From: Streptomyces echinatus
GTDB lineage: Bacteria > Actinomycetota > Actinomycetes > Streptomycetales > Streptomycetaceae
DNA length: 64,000 nt
Direction: 5' to 3'
NCBI RefSeq assembly: GCF_014203595.1
Contig: NZ_JACHJK010000005.1
Location: 278,105 to 342,104, forward strand
The number at the start of each line of letters is the position of its first letter. The stretch's first letter is position 1. Both the position numbers and the translations under genes were made by a program. Positions 41,714 through 50,940 of this stretch are shown one piece after another. The notes under the pieces are model-generated. The model made no database searches. It was given only the letters and a program-made list of their open reading frames with translations, and was not told the origin of the DNA.

Positions 41714-43255
41714 ATGTCCGAAACAGCCCTCAAGGCTCCCGGCGCCGTCGCACCGAGCGGTGACGCCAACCGCTGGAAAGCGCTCGTCTTCATCGCGCTC
41801 GCCCAGCTGATGGTCGTCCTCGACGCCACCATCGTGAACATCGCCCTGCCCGCCGCCCAGCAGGACCTGGGCATATCCGACGGCAACAAGCAGTGGGTGA
41901 TCACGGCCTACGCCCTCGCCTTCGGCGGTCTGCTCCTGTTCGGCGGCCGGATCGCCGACCTGTGGGGCCGCAAGCGCACCTTCGTGCTCGGCCTGATCGG
42001 CTTCGCCGCCGCCTCCGCGCTCGGCGGCGCCGCCACCACCGGCTCGATGATGTTCGGCGCCCGCGCCCTGCAGGGTGCCTTCGGCGCCCTGCTCGCCCCG
42101 GCCGCGCTGTCCCTGCTCGCTGTGATGTTCACCAACCCCAACGAGCGCGCCAAGGCCTTCGGCATCTACGGCGCGATCGCCGGCGGTGGCGGTGCCGTCG
42201 GCCTGATCCTCGGCGGTTTCCTCACCGAGTACCTGGACTGGCGCTGGACCTTCTTCGTGAACATCCCGTTCGCCGTGGTCGCCGCGGCGGGCGCCTACTT
42301 CGTCATCCGCGAGCCGGAGGGCGGCCGTAACCGCTCCCCGCTCGACATCCCCGGCGTGATCCTGTCCACCCTCGGCCTGGTCTCCCTCGTCTACGGCTTC
42401 ACCCGTGCCGAGTCCGACGGCTGGAGCGACGCCCTGACGGTCTCGATGTTCGTCGCGTCCGTGGTGCTGCTTCTCGCGTTCGTGCTGGTGGAGTCCCGGG
42501 TCAAGGCCCCGCTGCTGCCGCTGCGCGTGGTGACCGACCGCAACCGCGGCGGTATCTACCTCTCCCTCGGCCTCGCGATCATCGGCATGTTCGGCCTGTT
42601 CCTCTTCCTGACCTACTACCTCCAGGTCGTGAAGGGCTACTCACCGGTCAAGACCGGTTTCGCGTTCCTGCCGATGGTCGGCGGCATGATCACCGGCTCC
42701 ACCCAGATCGGCACCCGTCTGATGACCCGGGTTCCGGCCCGGCTGCTGATGGGCCCCGGCTTCCTGGTCGCCGGCCTCGGCATGCTGCTGCTGACCCAGC
42801 TGGAGACCGACTCCTCGTACGGCGCCCTGCTGCTGCCCGCGATGCTGCTGCTCGGCCTCGGCATGGGTACGGCGTTCATGCCGGCGATGTCCCTGGCCAC
42901 CCAGGGCGTCCAGCCCCGGGACGCCGGTGTCGCCTCCGCGATGGTCAACACCTCGCAGCAGGTGGGCGGCGCGATCGGCACCGCCCTGCTGAACACCATC
43001 GCCTCCTCGGCGACCACCTCGTACGTCAGGGACCACGTCGCCGGCGCCACCGCCGGGCCGCAGCAGAAGCTGGTCCAGCTGCAGGGCCTGGTGCACGGCT
43101 ACACGGCGGCCATCTGGTTCGCCGTCGGCATCCTGGGACTGGCCGCGCTGATCGCCTTCACCTTCGTCAACGCCGGCCGGCCGAACACCACCACCACGGT
43201 GATCTCCGGCGAGGGCGCCGAGGACGAGGTGCCGGTGCCGGTGGTGGCCCACTGA
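41714..43255 (+). CDS. DHA2-family (EmrB/QacA) MFS drug exporter
   Basis: 513 aa with 14 predicted helices, the DHA2 hallmark. Visible motifs are LMVVLDATIVNIALP in helix 1 (motif D1), RIADLWGRKRTF (motif A), ALQGAFGALLAPAALSLL, and GGGGAVGLILGGFLTEYLDWRWTFFVNIP (motif C and the WRWxFxxNxP box). C-terminal QPRDAGVASAMVNTSQQVGGAIGTALLNT is also typical. The family exports drugs and dyes by proton antiport. Control by the upstream TetR is inferred. The translational start at ATG 41714 lacks a strong ribosome site; a GTG four codons upstream is an alternative. Confidence 0.93.
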   Translation: MSETALKAPGAVAPSGDANRWKALVFIALAQLMVVLDATIVNIALPAAQQDLGISDGNKQWVITAYALAFGGLLLFGGRIADLWGRKRTFVLGLIGFAAASALGGAATTGSMMFGARALQGAFGALLAPAALSLLAVMFTNPNERAKAFGIYGAIAGGGGAVGLILGGFLTEYLDWRWTFFVNIPFAVVAAAGAYFVIREPEGGRNRSPLDIPGVILSTLGLVSLVYGFTRAESDGWSDALTVSMFVASVVLLLAFVLVESRVKAPLLPLRVVTDRNRGGIYLSLGLAIIGMFGLFLFLTYYLQVVKGYSPVKTGFAFLPMVGGMITGSTQIGTRLMTRVPARLLMGPGFLVAGLGMLLLTQLETDSSYGALLLPAMLLLGLGMGTAFMPAMSLATQGVQPRDAGVASAMVNTSQQVGGAIGTALLNTIASSATTSYVRDHVAGATAGPQQKLVQLQGLVHGYTAAIWFAVGILGLAALIAFTFVNAGRPNTTTTVISGEGAEDEVPVPVVAH

Positions 43256-43283
43256 GCGCCCGTCCGGTGATCCCCCCGGGGGT

Positions 43284-43793
43284 CTAGCGGAGCCAGGGCA
43301 GGTCCGCACCCGCTTCATCGGGCTGGAGGCCCTCGGCGACGATCTCCATGATCTCGCCGAGGGCCTTCTGCTGTTCCGGGCTGAGCCGCTCGAACAGCGC
43401 CTGCCGTACGGCGGTCACATGGCCGGGAGCGGTGCGCCGCAGCACCTCGAAGCCCTCGTCGGTGAGGACGGCGAACTGGCCGCGCTTGTCGGAGGGGCAG
43501 TCCTCGCGGCGCACCCAGCCGTTCTTCTCCAGCCGGGCGATCGCGTGCGAGAGCCGGGAGCGGGTGATCTTCGCCCGCATCGCCAGCTCGGTCATCCGCA
43601 GCCGGCGGCGGGGCGCCTCGGCGAGGCCGACCAGGAGGCCGTAGTAGATGTGCGGCATGCCCGCGTCACGCTGCAGCTGCCGGTCGAGGTGGTCCTCCAG
43701 CAGGGTGGTGGCGTGCAGATAGGCGCGCCAGACGCGCTGTTCCTCGTCGGTGAGCCAGCGGTGCCGTGCCGCGGAGTCCGGTGCCGTGTTCAT
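43284..43793 (-). CDS. MarR family transcriptional regulator
   Basis: 169 aa. Winged-helix MarR domain: LLEDHLDRQLQRDAGMPHIYYGLLVGLAE, then MTELAMRAKITRSRLSHAIARLEKNGWVRREDCPSDKRGQFAVLTDEG, where SRLSHAIARLEKNGWV is the recognition helix and DKRGQ the wing. It is divergent from a LigB-type dioxygenase across a region with two CAAG/CTTG dyads. MarR repressors next to ring-cleaving dioxygenases often respond to phenolic or quinone compounds, which is an inference for this one. Confidence 0.92.
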   Translation of the reverse strand: MNTAPDSAARHRWLTDEEQRVWRAYLHATTLLEDHLDRQLQRDAGMPHIYYGLLVGLAEAPRRRLRMTELAMRAKITRSRLSHAIARLEKNGWVRREDCPSDKRGQFAVLTDEGFEVLRRTAPGHVTAVRQALFERLSPEQQKALGEIMEIVAEGLQPDEAGADLPWLR

Positions 43794-43823
43794 GGAGCCC
43801 ACTGTACGAGGCTGCTCCTTGAA

Positions 43824-43863
43824 ACTTGAACAAGTGAGGGGTAGGGTTTCGTGCAAGAGCTTG
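43824..43863. promoter_or_regulatory. CTTG/CAAG dyads between MarR and dioxygenase genes
   Basis: ACTTG-AA-CAAGT (43824-43835) and CAAG-AG-CTTG (43854-43863) lie in the divergent gap, and CTTGAA is repeated directly just before the first. MarR operators are often TTGNN/CAA-type dyads, so autoregulation and control of the dioxygenase are likely. Confidence 0.55.
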
Positions 43864-43957
43864 AGAGTTAAAGCATCTACGTGTGTGGCCGCGCGTGCAC
43901 CCGTCACCGCACCCCCGTGGCCGCATCCGTGTCTGGAGACCCCCGGGAGCCGCCGCG

Positions 43958-44749
43958 ATGTCCGCCACCGCCCAGGAGCGCATGCCCGCCCTGTACCTCA
44001 GCCACGGCGCCCCGCCCCTCGCCGACGACCCGGTGTGGCCCGGCCAGCTCGCCGCCTGGTCGGCCGGCCTGCCCCGGCCCGAGGCGATCCTCATGGTCTC
44101 CGCCCACTGGGAGGAGGCCCCGCTCGCCCTCGGCGCGGTCGAGACCGTCCCGCTCGTGTACGACTTCTGGGGCTTCCCCGAGCGCTACTACCAGGTCCGC
44201 TACGCCGCCCCCGGCGCCCCCCGCCTGGCCGAGTCCGTCCGCAAGCTGCTGCGCGCCCCCGGCATCCCGGTCCAGGACATCCCCGACCGCGGCCTCGACC
44301 ACGGCGCCTACGTGCCCCTCGTCGAGATGTACCCGGACGCCGGCATCCCCGTGCTCCAGATCTCCCTGCCCACCCTCGACCCGGTCCGCCTCATGGACAT
44401 CGGCCGCAAGCTCGCCCCGCTGCGCGACGAGGGCGTGCTGATCGTCGGCTCCGGCTTCTTCACCCACAACCTCGCCGCGCTCCGGCACACCGGCGGTGGC
44501 GTCCCGAGCTGGTCCTCCGAGTTCGACGACTGGGGCCGGCGGGCCCTGGAGTCCCGCGACTGGGACGCCCTGCTCGACTTCCTGGACAAGGCCCCGGCCG
44601 GCCGCTACGCCCACCCGCGCACCGAGCACTTCGCCCCGCTCTTCGTGACCATGGGGGCGGCCGAGGCGGGCGGCGGGCTCGACGCGCAGAAGTCCGTGAT
44701 CGACGGGTTCTGGATGGGGATGGCGAAGCGGTCGGTGCAGTTCGGCTGA
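43958..44749 (+). CDS. DODA-type (LigB superfamily) extradiol dioxygenase
   Basis: 263 aa. It matches the YgiD/DODA branch: LYLSHGAPPLADDPVW with a metal His near residue 17, MVSAHWEE with a second His, the GLDHGAYVPL segment with another catalytic His, SGFFTHNL near residues 168-175, and HPRTEHFAPLFVTMGAA near the C-terminus. Members cleave catechols such as DOPA with a single non-heme iron or zinc. An upstream frame continues to 43883 but lacks family similarity; GGGAG precedes ATG 43958. Probably repressed by the divergent MarR. Confidence 0.92.
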   Translation: MSATAQERMPALYLSHGAPPLADDPVWPGQLAAWSAGLPRPEAILMVSAHWEEAPLALGAVETVPLVYDFWGFPERYYQVRYAAPGAPRLAESVRKLLRAPGIPVQDIPDRGLDHGAYVPLVEMYPDAGIPVLQISLPTLDPVRLMDIGRKLAPLRDEGVLIVGSGFFTHNLAALRHTGGGVPSWSSEFDDWGRRALESRDWDALLDFLDKAPAGRYAHPRTEHFAPLFVTMGAAEAGGGLDAQKSVIDGFWMGMAKRSVQFG

Positions 44750-44792
44750 GCGCGGGTGCCGTTCGGGTGAATCCCGGCGCGGGCCGGCCGGG

Positions 44793-45329
44793 TCACAGCC
44801 CCTTCTCGTACCAGGCGACGTCCCAGTAGCGGCCGAACTTGCGGCCGGCCTCGCGGTACGTGCCGACGTACCGGAAGCCGAAGCGGGCGTGGAGCCGGGT
44901 GGACGCCTCGTTGGGCTGGGCGATCCCGGCGTAGGCGCGGTGTACGTCCTCGCCCGCCAGAGCCCCGAACAGGGCGTCGTAGAGCAGCGTGCCGACCCCC
45001 CGGCGGCCGGGAGTGCCCCCTCTGCGCGAGTCCGGGGCGACGTACACCGAGGTCTCCACGGACGTCGCGTACGCCGGCTTCGGCCGGTAAGGGCTGGATG
45101 TGGCGTACCCCAGAATCTCCTGTGAGGCCGTGTCCGTGGCAACCATCAGCCGGTGCGGCCCGTCTTCCGGGTGGGAGAGCAGCCAAGGGCGGCGCTCTTC
45201 CGGAGTGAAGATCGCGGTATCGAATGTGATGGCCGTCTCACGAACGTAGTGGTTGTAGATCTCCGTGAGGGCTTCGAGATCCCTCCCGGCTCCCGCCCTG
45301 ACCTGCACCTCACTACGTTCCGACGCCAT
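44793..45329 (-). CDS. GNAT acetyltransferase, phosphinothricin acetyltransferase-like
   Basis: 178 aa. GGGAGG lies just before ATG 45329. GNAT fold: DLEALTEIYNHYVRETAITFDTA (N-terminal helices), PHRLMVATD and LGYATSSPYRPKPAYATSVETSVYV strands, then the acetyl-CoA loop RRGGTPGRRGVGTLLYDALF and a C-terminal NEASTRLHARFGFRYVGTYREAGRKFG. The FRYVGTY...GRKFGR...DVAWYE end is typical of the PAT/bar subgroup, which N-acetylates glufosinate, methionine sulfone or related amino acids. The acetyl-CoA motif reads RRGGTPGRRGVG, with a duplicated-looking insertion. Which substrate it uses cannot be told. Confidence 0.88.
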   Translation of the reverse strand: MASERSEVQVRAGAGRDLEALTEIYNHYVRETAITFDTAIFTPEERRPWLLSHPEDGPHRLMVATDTASQEILGYATSSPYRPKPAYATSVETSVYVAPDSRRGGTPGRRGVGTLLYDALFGALAGEDVHRAYAGIAQPNEASTRLHARFGFRYVGTYREAGRKFGRYWDVAWYEKGL

Positions 45330-45391
45330 CTCGCCTCCCTGTGTGGGCGAGACAGGGTACTGCATGATCAGAAAAATTGGGGGGCGGGTTG

Positions 45392-45417
45392 GGAATTCTG
45401 TCCGGATTCCAGTCGTT
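45392..45417 (+). promoter_or_regulatory. sigma-R type promoter of hrdD
   Basis: GGAAT (45392-45396), an 18-nt spacer and GTT (45415-45417) fit the published Streptomyces SigR consensus GGAAT-N18-GTT exactly, about 105 nt upstream of the hrdD start. hrdD is an established SigR target in S. coelicolor, so thiol-oxidative induction is expected. Confidence 0.85.
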
Positions 45418-45523
45418 GTTTCCCACGGATGCAGGGCACTCGAGGAGAGTCCCAGAGACAGCCCCTTCAGTGCCGAGCGTTCACCAGGACCATCCGCCAG
45501 CCCACCATCGCAAGGGAGCACGC

Positions 45524-46522
<999 letters not shown>

Positions 46523-46969
46523 AGGACGGCGCCGGTCCCGCCGGCCGCCGGACGGAGGCACACTGCGCGACGCGCACGCCCGGTGGCGAAAGACGGCGCA
46601 AACATGCCGTAGTCCCGTCGCTTCAACCGCCGGGCCCGAGGGAAAAACCCTTCCGGGCCCGGAAGCGGGCCTCCTGGGAACCGAACCGCACTCCCCGTCA
46701 ACACCCCCACACTGCACCCCCGGCCGACGGCCCCGCCGGCCGGCCCACGTGAGCCACGTCCCGACGCAATCCCCCCCCGGCGCCGGGACCTTCCAGAGTC
46801 GGGCTTCGGCGCCCATCCCCCCCGGGCGCCGGAGCCCGGCTTCTTCTTGCGGGCGAGCGGATGCCGCCACGAGTGCGCGCTCGGACACGCGCGGCCGTGG
46901 CCCCGCGCCGGGACGGAGAACTGGAGCGGCGGCCCACCCCGTACCTGAACCCCGGGGTGGACCGCCGGA
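46523..46969. other. noncoding region downstream of hrdD
   Basis: About 450 bp without a supportable gene. It contains one strong hairpin (46631-46661) and, at its end, the TetR promoter/operator described separately. Confidence 0.5.
46631..46661 (+). terminator. hairpin downstream of hrdD
   Basis: CGGGCCCG-AGGG pairs with CCCTT-C-CGGGCCCG with a 2-nt bulge and an A-rich loop, about 110 nt after the hrdD stop. No U-run follows. Confidence 0.55.
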
Positions 46970-46998
46970 TGGCAGATTCTGCCACACGGGCATAGCCT
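46970..46998 (+). promoter_or_regulatory. TetR operator/promoter, leaderless
   Basis: The perfect 15-bp palindrome TGGCAGA-T-TCTGCCA (46970-46984) overlaps a -35-like TGGCAG; TAGCCT (46993-46998) follows after 17 nt and lies 6 nt before ATG 47005. This predicts a leaderless, autorepressed tetR transcript. Confidence 0.65.
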
Positions 46999-47004
46999 GC
47001 CGGG

Positions 47005-47781
47005 ATGAGCACCACCCCCGGCCCCGTCCACCAGCCGTTTTCCGCTTCCGCGCCGGTCTCTCTCACCGAACGCCGGAAGGCCGAGACCCGGATGGAGATC
47101 GCCCGGGCGGCGGCGGCCCTCTTCGTCCAGCAGGGTCTGCGGGCCACCCGCGCCGAGGACATCGCCCAGGCCGCGGGCATCGCACCGCGCACGTTCTACC
47201 GCTATTTCGCCACCAAGGAGGAGGCGGTCGCCCCGCTGTACGCGGCCGGCGCCCAGCGCTGGATCGAGGCGGTCCGCACGGCCCCGGCCGGCCTGTCTCT
47301 CCCGCAGTCCCTGGAACACGCCGTCCGTCACACGCTCACCCCCGGCCTCGGCGTCTCGGCCGCCTCCTGGGAATGGCTGCGCACCCTGATCCGTCTGGCC
47401 GGCACCAGCCCGGCCCTGCGCAAGGTCTGGGCCGAGGTGTGCCAGGTGTCGGAGGGGGCACTGGCGGAGATCCTCGCGGAGCGGGAGGGAGGCTCGGCCG
47501 GGCACCCGGAAGTCCGCTTCGCCGCGGCGGTGGCCGGTGCCGCCGTACGGGTGGCCGTGGAGTCCTGGGCCGCCACCACGACCCCGCCCACCGGCCCCGA
47601 AGGCCCGGCGGCCCTGGCCGTACGCAACCTGCGCGCCCTGCGGGACTTCGGGTGGTCCGGGACCACGCGCAGCCCCGGCGGCAGGGCGGAGGGCGAAGAA
47701 GGCACGACCGAGGGCGGGGAACGCGCACCCGGGAGCGGGGAGGGCACGACCGGGAGCGGGGGAGGCAGGGCCGAGGGCTGA
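47005..47781 (+). CDS. TetR family regulator downstream of hrdD
   Basis: 258 aa. The TetR HTH covers residues ~18-70: TERRKAETRMEIARAAAALFVQQGLRATRAEDIAQAAGIAPRTFYRYFATKEEAV. The ligand domain follows, and the last ~45 residues are a Gly/Glu/Arg/Thr low-complexity tail (EGTTEGGERAPGSGEGTT-like). From memory, the homologue next to hrdD in S. coelicolor (SCO3201) blocks antibiotic production and sporulation when over-expressed; this should be checked by homology. The palindrome directly upstream of the start suggests autoregulation. Confidence 0.9.
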   Translation: MSTTPGPVHQPFSASAPVSLTERRKAETRMEIARAAAALFVQQGLRATRAEDIAQAAGIAPRTFYRYFATKEEAVAPLYAAGAQRWIEAVRTAPAGLSLPQSLEHAVRHTLTPGLGVSAASWEWLRTLIRLAGTSPALRKVWAEVCQVSEGALAEILAEREGGSAGHPEVRFAAAVAGAAVRVAVESWAATTTPPTGPEGPAALAVRNLRALRDFGWSGTTRSPGGRAEGEEGTTEGGERAPGSGEGTTGSGGGRAEG

Positions 47782-47788
47782 GTGGCTG

Positions 47789-47891
47789 GGGCGGCGAGGT
47801 CGGGTCAGGGCGGCGAGGCCGGGCCAGGGCTGCGAGGTCGGGAGCCTCGGGCGGCGAGGGTCGGGGGTGAGGCGGCGAGGTCGGGAGCCTT
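47789..47891. repeat. five imperfect GGCGGCGAGGTCGGG repeats
   Basis: Units of 19-22 nt, each with a GGCGGCGAGG(T)CGGG core (one has GGCTGCGAGG), run immediately after the TetR stop. Read as protein they give no sensible sequence, so the array is noncoding. Confidence 0.55.
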
Positions 47892-48010
47892 GCCGCCGGG
47901 GCTCCGCATGGGCCCGCTTGAAGCGGATCGGGAGCCCACGCACCGACGGCTCCGGCGATTCCGGCCCCCGCGAGGCCGGGGCCGAACGGCCCGGGGGCCG
48001 CGGCCGCTCC

Positions 48011-48095
48011 GCTCAGCGGACCGCCTTGTTCAGCGGGTCGCCTTGCTCAGCGGCCCGCTCCGCTCAGCCGGCCGCTCTGCTCAGGCGGCCGCCCA
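48011..48095. repeat. five tandem 17-nt repeats across the 3' end of the WYL gene
   Basis: Copies start at 48011, 48028, 48045, 48062 and 48079 (GCTCAGCGGACCGCCTT and variants); the preceding 17 nt is a weaker copy. Each unit holds an AGCGGNCCGCT-like palindrome. The WYL stop codon lies inside copy 4, so part of the array codes for the end of that protein. Confidence 0.7.
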
Positions 48096-49026
48096 GGTCC
48101 CGGACGGATTCCGCCAGTTCCCTGGGTGCGTGGACCGAGAACTCGCATCCCACCATCGCCAGCCGCACCCCCAGCCACTCCATGGGGTCGCCGGTGGTGC
48201 CGCGCAGGACGCAGCCGCCCGCGCCGTCGTCCTCGGGCTCCCCGAGCCACCTCGGCACCCGCGCGGCGACCTGCTCGGCCGACGCGGCGAACCGCACCTC
48301 GAAGGCGTACGTCTCCTGCCGCCGGTGGATCGACTGCCGCAGATACTCGGCGGCGCTTCCCGTCGGCAGCTCCCGGGGCGCGAACCGGATCCCGGTGGCG
48401 AACGGCTCGCTCACCCGGTCGACCCGGAAGGTGCGCCAGTCCGCCCGGTCGAGGTCGTACGCGACCAGGTACCAGCGCCGTCCCGTCGACACCAGCCGGT
48501 GCGGCTCGGCCAGCCGCCGGGACGCGCTGCCGTCCTTGTCCCGGTAGGCGAACCGCAGCCGCTCCTGTCCCGCCACCGTCGACGCCATCACGGTCAGTGT
48601 CTCCGGTGCGATGCTCGGCCCGTCCCCGCTGGTCAGCGCAGTGGTGGCGGCCTGCAGCGTGGACACCCGGTGGCGCAGCCGGGAGGGCAGCACCTGCTCC
48701 AGCTTGGCCAGCGCCCGCACCGACGCCTCGTCCACCCCCTCCACGGCGTGCCCGGCACCGGCCCGCAGCCCGACCGCGATCGCGACGGCCTCCTCGTCGT
48801 CCAGCACCAGCGGCGGCATCGCCTTGCCCGCGACCAGCCGGTATCCGCCGTCCGAGCCCTTGGTCGCCTGCACCGGATAGCCCAGTTCCCGCAGCCGGTC
48901 GACGTCCCGCCGCACGGTACGGCGGGAGACGCCGAGCCGGTCGGCCAGCTCACCGCCGGGCCACTCGCGGGGCGTCTGGAGGAGCGAGAGGAGCTGGAGC
49001 AGCCGGGCCGGAGTGTCGGTTGTCAT
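48064..49026 (-). CDS. WYL-domain helix-turn-helix regulator (YafY/DeoR type)
   Basis: 320 aa. N-terminal HTH: RLLQLLSLLQTPREWPGGELADRLGVSRRTVRRDVDRLRELGYPV. The middle WYL domain (residues ~140-215) contains RLRFAYRDKDGSASRRLAEPHRLVSTGRRWYLVAYD, where RWYLVAYD is the namesake signature, and a C-terminal WCX-type beta region ends the protein. WYL regulators sense small ligands or nucleic acid and often control an adjacent transporter. It is divergent from a DHA2 exporter across 62 bp with a TAGGnCA/TGnCCTA dyad, so that exporter is its likely target. The 3' coding end runs into a 17-nt tandem repeat. Confidence 0.92.
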   Translation of the reverse strand: MTTDTPARLLQLLSLLQTPREWPGGELADRLGVSRRTVRRDVDRLRELGYPVQATKGSDGGYRLVAGKAMPPLVLDDEEAVAIAVGLRAGAGHAVEGVDEASVRALAKLEQVLPSRLRHRVSTLQAATTALTSGDGPSIAPETLTVMASTVAGQERLRFAYRDKDGSASRRLAEPHRLVSTGRRWYLVAYDLDRADWRTFRVDRVSEPFATGIRFAPRELPTGSAAEYLRQSIHRRQETYAFEVRFAASAEQVAARVPRWLGEPEDDGAGGCVLRGTTGDPMEWLGVRLAMVGCEFSVHAPRELAESVRDLGGRLSRAAG

Positions 49027-49048
49027 GCGTACGAGAATGCCGCACCAC

Positions 49049-49067
49049 TAGGACACGATCTGACCTA
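49049..49067. promoter_or_regulatory. inverted repeat in the WYL/DHA2 divergent region
   Basis: TAGGnCA and TGnCCTA flank 5 bp within the 62-bp gap between the starts at 49026 and 49089. It should overlap the promoter of at least one of the two genes. Confidence 0.5.
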
Positions 49068-49088
49068 ATGGGCCTCTAGTCTCCTCTC

Positions 49089-50696
49089 ATGACTCCGAAC
49101 GACCGCAACGCCGCCCAGGGGGGCGGGACCTCGTCCGCGACCGGCTCCGCCGCGGACCGCGACCAGCGGCAGCCGATGGACAGCCGGACCACCGCGGACA
49201 CCGCCGCCCACGCCGAACCGGCCCCCGACCGGGCCCGCTGGCTGGCCCTGGCCATCGTGATGACCGCGGCCTTCATGGACCTGGTGGACGTCACGATCGT
49301 CAACATCGCGATTCCGTCCATCGAGCGGACCGCCCACGCCTCGGTCAGCCAGATCCAGTGGATAACCGCCGGCTACGCCCTCGCCTTCGCCGCCGGTCTG
49401 ATCACCGGTGGCCGGCTCGGTGACATCCACGGCCGCAAGCGGCTGTTCCTCATCGGTATCGGCGGTTTCACCCTCGCCTCCGCGCTCTGCGGTTTCGCCG
49501 CCAACCCGGAGATGCTGGTCGCCTCCCGCATCCTGCAGGGCGGCATGGCCGCGCTGATGGTGCCGCAGGTGCTGTCGATCGTGCACGCCACCTTCCCGGC
49601 CCATGAACGCGGCAAGGTGTTCGGCCTGTTCGGCGCGATCGTGGGTCTCGGCGCGGTCTCCGGCCCGCTGCTCGGCGCACTGCTGACGGAGTGGAACCTG
49701 TTCGGCCTCGAATGGCGCCCCATCTTCCTCATCAACCTCCCTGTCGGCGTCCTGGCGTGGGTGCTGGGCCGCCGCTTCATCACCGAGTCGAAGGCCCCCA
49801 GGGCGCTGAAGCTGGACCTCGTCGGTGTCGCCCTGGTCTCGCTGGGCCTGCTGATGCTGCTCTACCCGCTCACCCGGGGACGCGAGCTGGGCTGGCCGCT
49901 GTGGGGACACCTCTGCATGGCCGGTGCGCTGGTCGTCTTCGCGGCGCTGGTGTCGTACGAGAAACGGAAGGCCGCCAGGGACGGTTCCCCGCTCGTCGAA
50001 CTGTCCCTCTTCCGGGTGAAGAGCTTCGCCGCCGGCATCGCCGTACAGACCGTCTTCGGTGTCGCGCTCGGCATCTTCTTCCTGGTCTGGACGTTGTACA
50101 TGCAGATCGGCCTGGGCTGGAGCCCGCTGCGGGCCGGGCTGACCGGGGTGCCGTTCTCGATCGCGGTGTCCGTGGCGGCCGGGCTGTCGGTGCAGCAGCT
50201 GGTTCCGCGGTTCGGCCGGAAGGTGCTCCAGGCGGGCGCGCTGGTGATGGGCGTCGGTGTGCTGCTCTACCTGTGGGAGGCGCACCGCTACGGCCTCGCC
50301 ATCGCCTCCTGGCAGATGGCCCTGCCGCTGGTCGTGATGGGTCTCGGCATGGGGCTGATCGTCGCCCCGCTCACCGACGCGGTGCTCTCGGAGGTGCCGC
50401 GCGAGCACGCCGGTTCCGCGTCCGGGCTGATCAACACCGTGCAGCAGATGGGCAACGCGCTCGGTCTGGGTCTGGTGTCGGTGGTCTTCTTCGGGCAGAT
50501 CGGTGACCGGCTGACCCTGGCGCAGGTCGGACCGGCCTTCGTCCACGCCTTCCAGCACGCGCTGTGGTACGTCGCCGGGATCATGGGCGTGATCTTCCTG
50601 CTGATGTCGGCCCTGCCGAAGCGTCCGGCGCAGCACGTGGAGGGCGCCGCGCCGGAGGCTCCGGCGGCGGAGAAGGAGCCGGCTCTGGTGCACTGA
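49089..50696 (+). CDS. DHA2-family (EmrB/QacA) MFS drug exporter
   Basis: 535 aa, 14 helices after a ~45-residue polar N-terminus. Motifs: FMDLVDVTIVNIAIPSIE in helix 1, GRLGDIHGRKRLFL (motif A), RILQGGMAALMVPQVLSIV, GLGAVSGPLLGALLTEWNLFGLEWRPIFLINLPVG (motif C and the W-R-x-I-F-x-I-N-x-P box), and a C-terminal HAGSASGLINTVQQMGNALG. It is divergent from a WYL regulator. No purine-rich ribosome site precedes the ATG (TCTCCTCTC), so a leaderless transcript is likely. A very strong terminator hairpin follows. Confidence 0.92.
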   Translation: MTPNDRNAAQGGGTSSATGSAADRDQRQPMDSRTTADTAAHAEPAPDRARWLALAIVMTAAFMDLVDVTIVNIAIPSIERTAHASVSQIQWITAGYALAFAAGLITGGRLGDIHGRKRLFLIGIGGFTLASALCGFAANPEMLVASRILQGGMAALMVPQVLSIVHATFPAHERGKVFGLFGAIVGLGAVSGPLLGALLTEWNLFGLEWRPIFLINLPVGVLAWVLGRRFITESKAPRALKLDLVGVALVSLGLLMLLYPLTRGRELGWPLWGHLCMAGALVVFAALVSYEKRKAARDGSPLVELSLFRVKSFAAGIAVQTVFGVALGIFFLVWTLYMQIGLGWSPLRAGLTGVPFSIAVSVAAGLSVQQLVPRFGRKVLQAGALVMGVGVLLYLWEAHRYGLAIASWQMALPLVVMGLGMGLIVAPLTDAVLSEVPREHAGSASGLINTVQQMGNALGLGLVSVVFFGQIGDRLTLAQVGPAFVHAFQHALWYVAGIMGVIFLLMSALPKRPAQHVEGAAPEAPAAEKEPALVH

Positions 50697-50705
50697 CCAG
50701 GAATG

Positions 50706-50743
50706 ACGTCGAGCCCGGCACCGGACGGTGCCGGGCTCGACGT
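50706..50743 (+). terminator. strong intrinsic terminator after the DHA2 exporter
   Basis: ACGTCGAGCCCGGCACC and its perfect complement GGTGCCGGGCTCGACGT form a 17-bp stem closed by GGAC; CGTTT follows. Confidence 0.85.
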
Positions 50744-50821
50744 CGTTTCGGCACGCCTGCCAGGCCCGCGGTCCGGTCGGGCATCGGGAGTCCGTTCATG
50801 CCCGGGGTGTGCCTGAATCTG

Positions 50822-50850
50822 TTTACTTCGCGGAAAACCGGGCGTAGCCT
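50822..50850 (+). promoter_or_regulatory. putative fru operon promoter
   Basis: TTTACT (50822-50827), a 17-nt spacer and TAGCCT (50845-50850) lie about 90 nt upstream of fruR. GTTT...AAAC half-sites around the -35 may be FruR contacts, but the symmetry is weak. Confidence 0.4.
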
Positions 50851-50940
50851 TCCCTTGAAACCACACGTTCGGGCGTCCCCCGGAAGCATTCGGGCATCCG
50901 GGGCGACGGGACCGACTGGCAGCAGGCGGAGGCGACGGAC

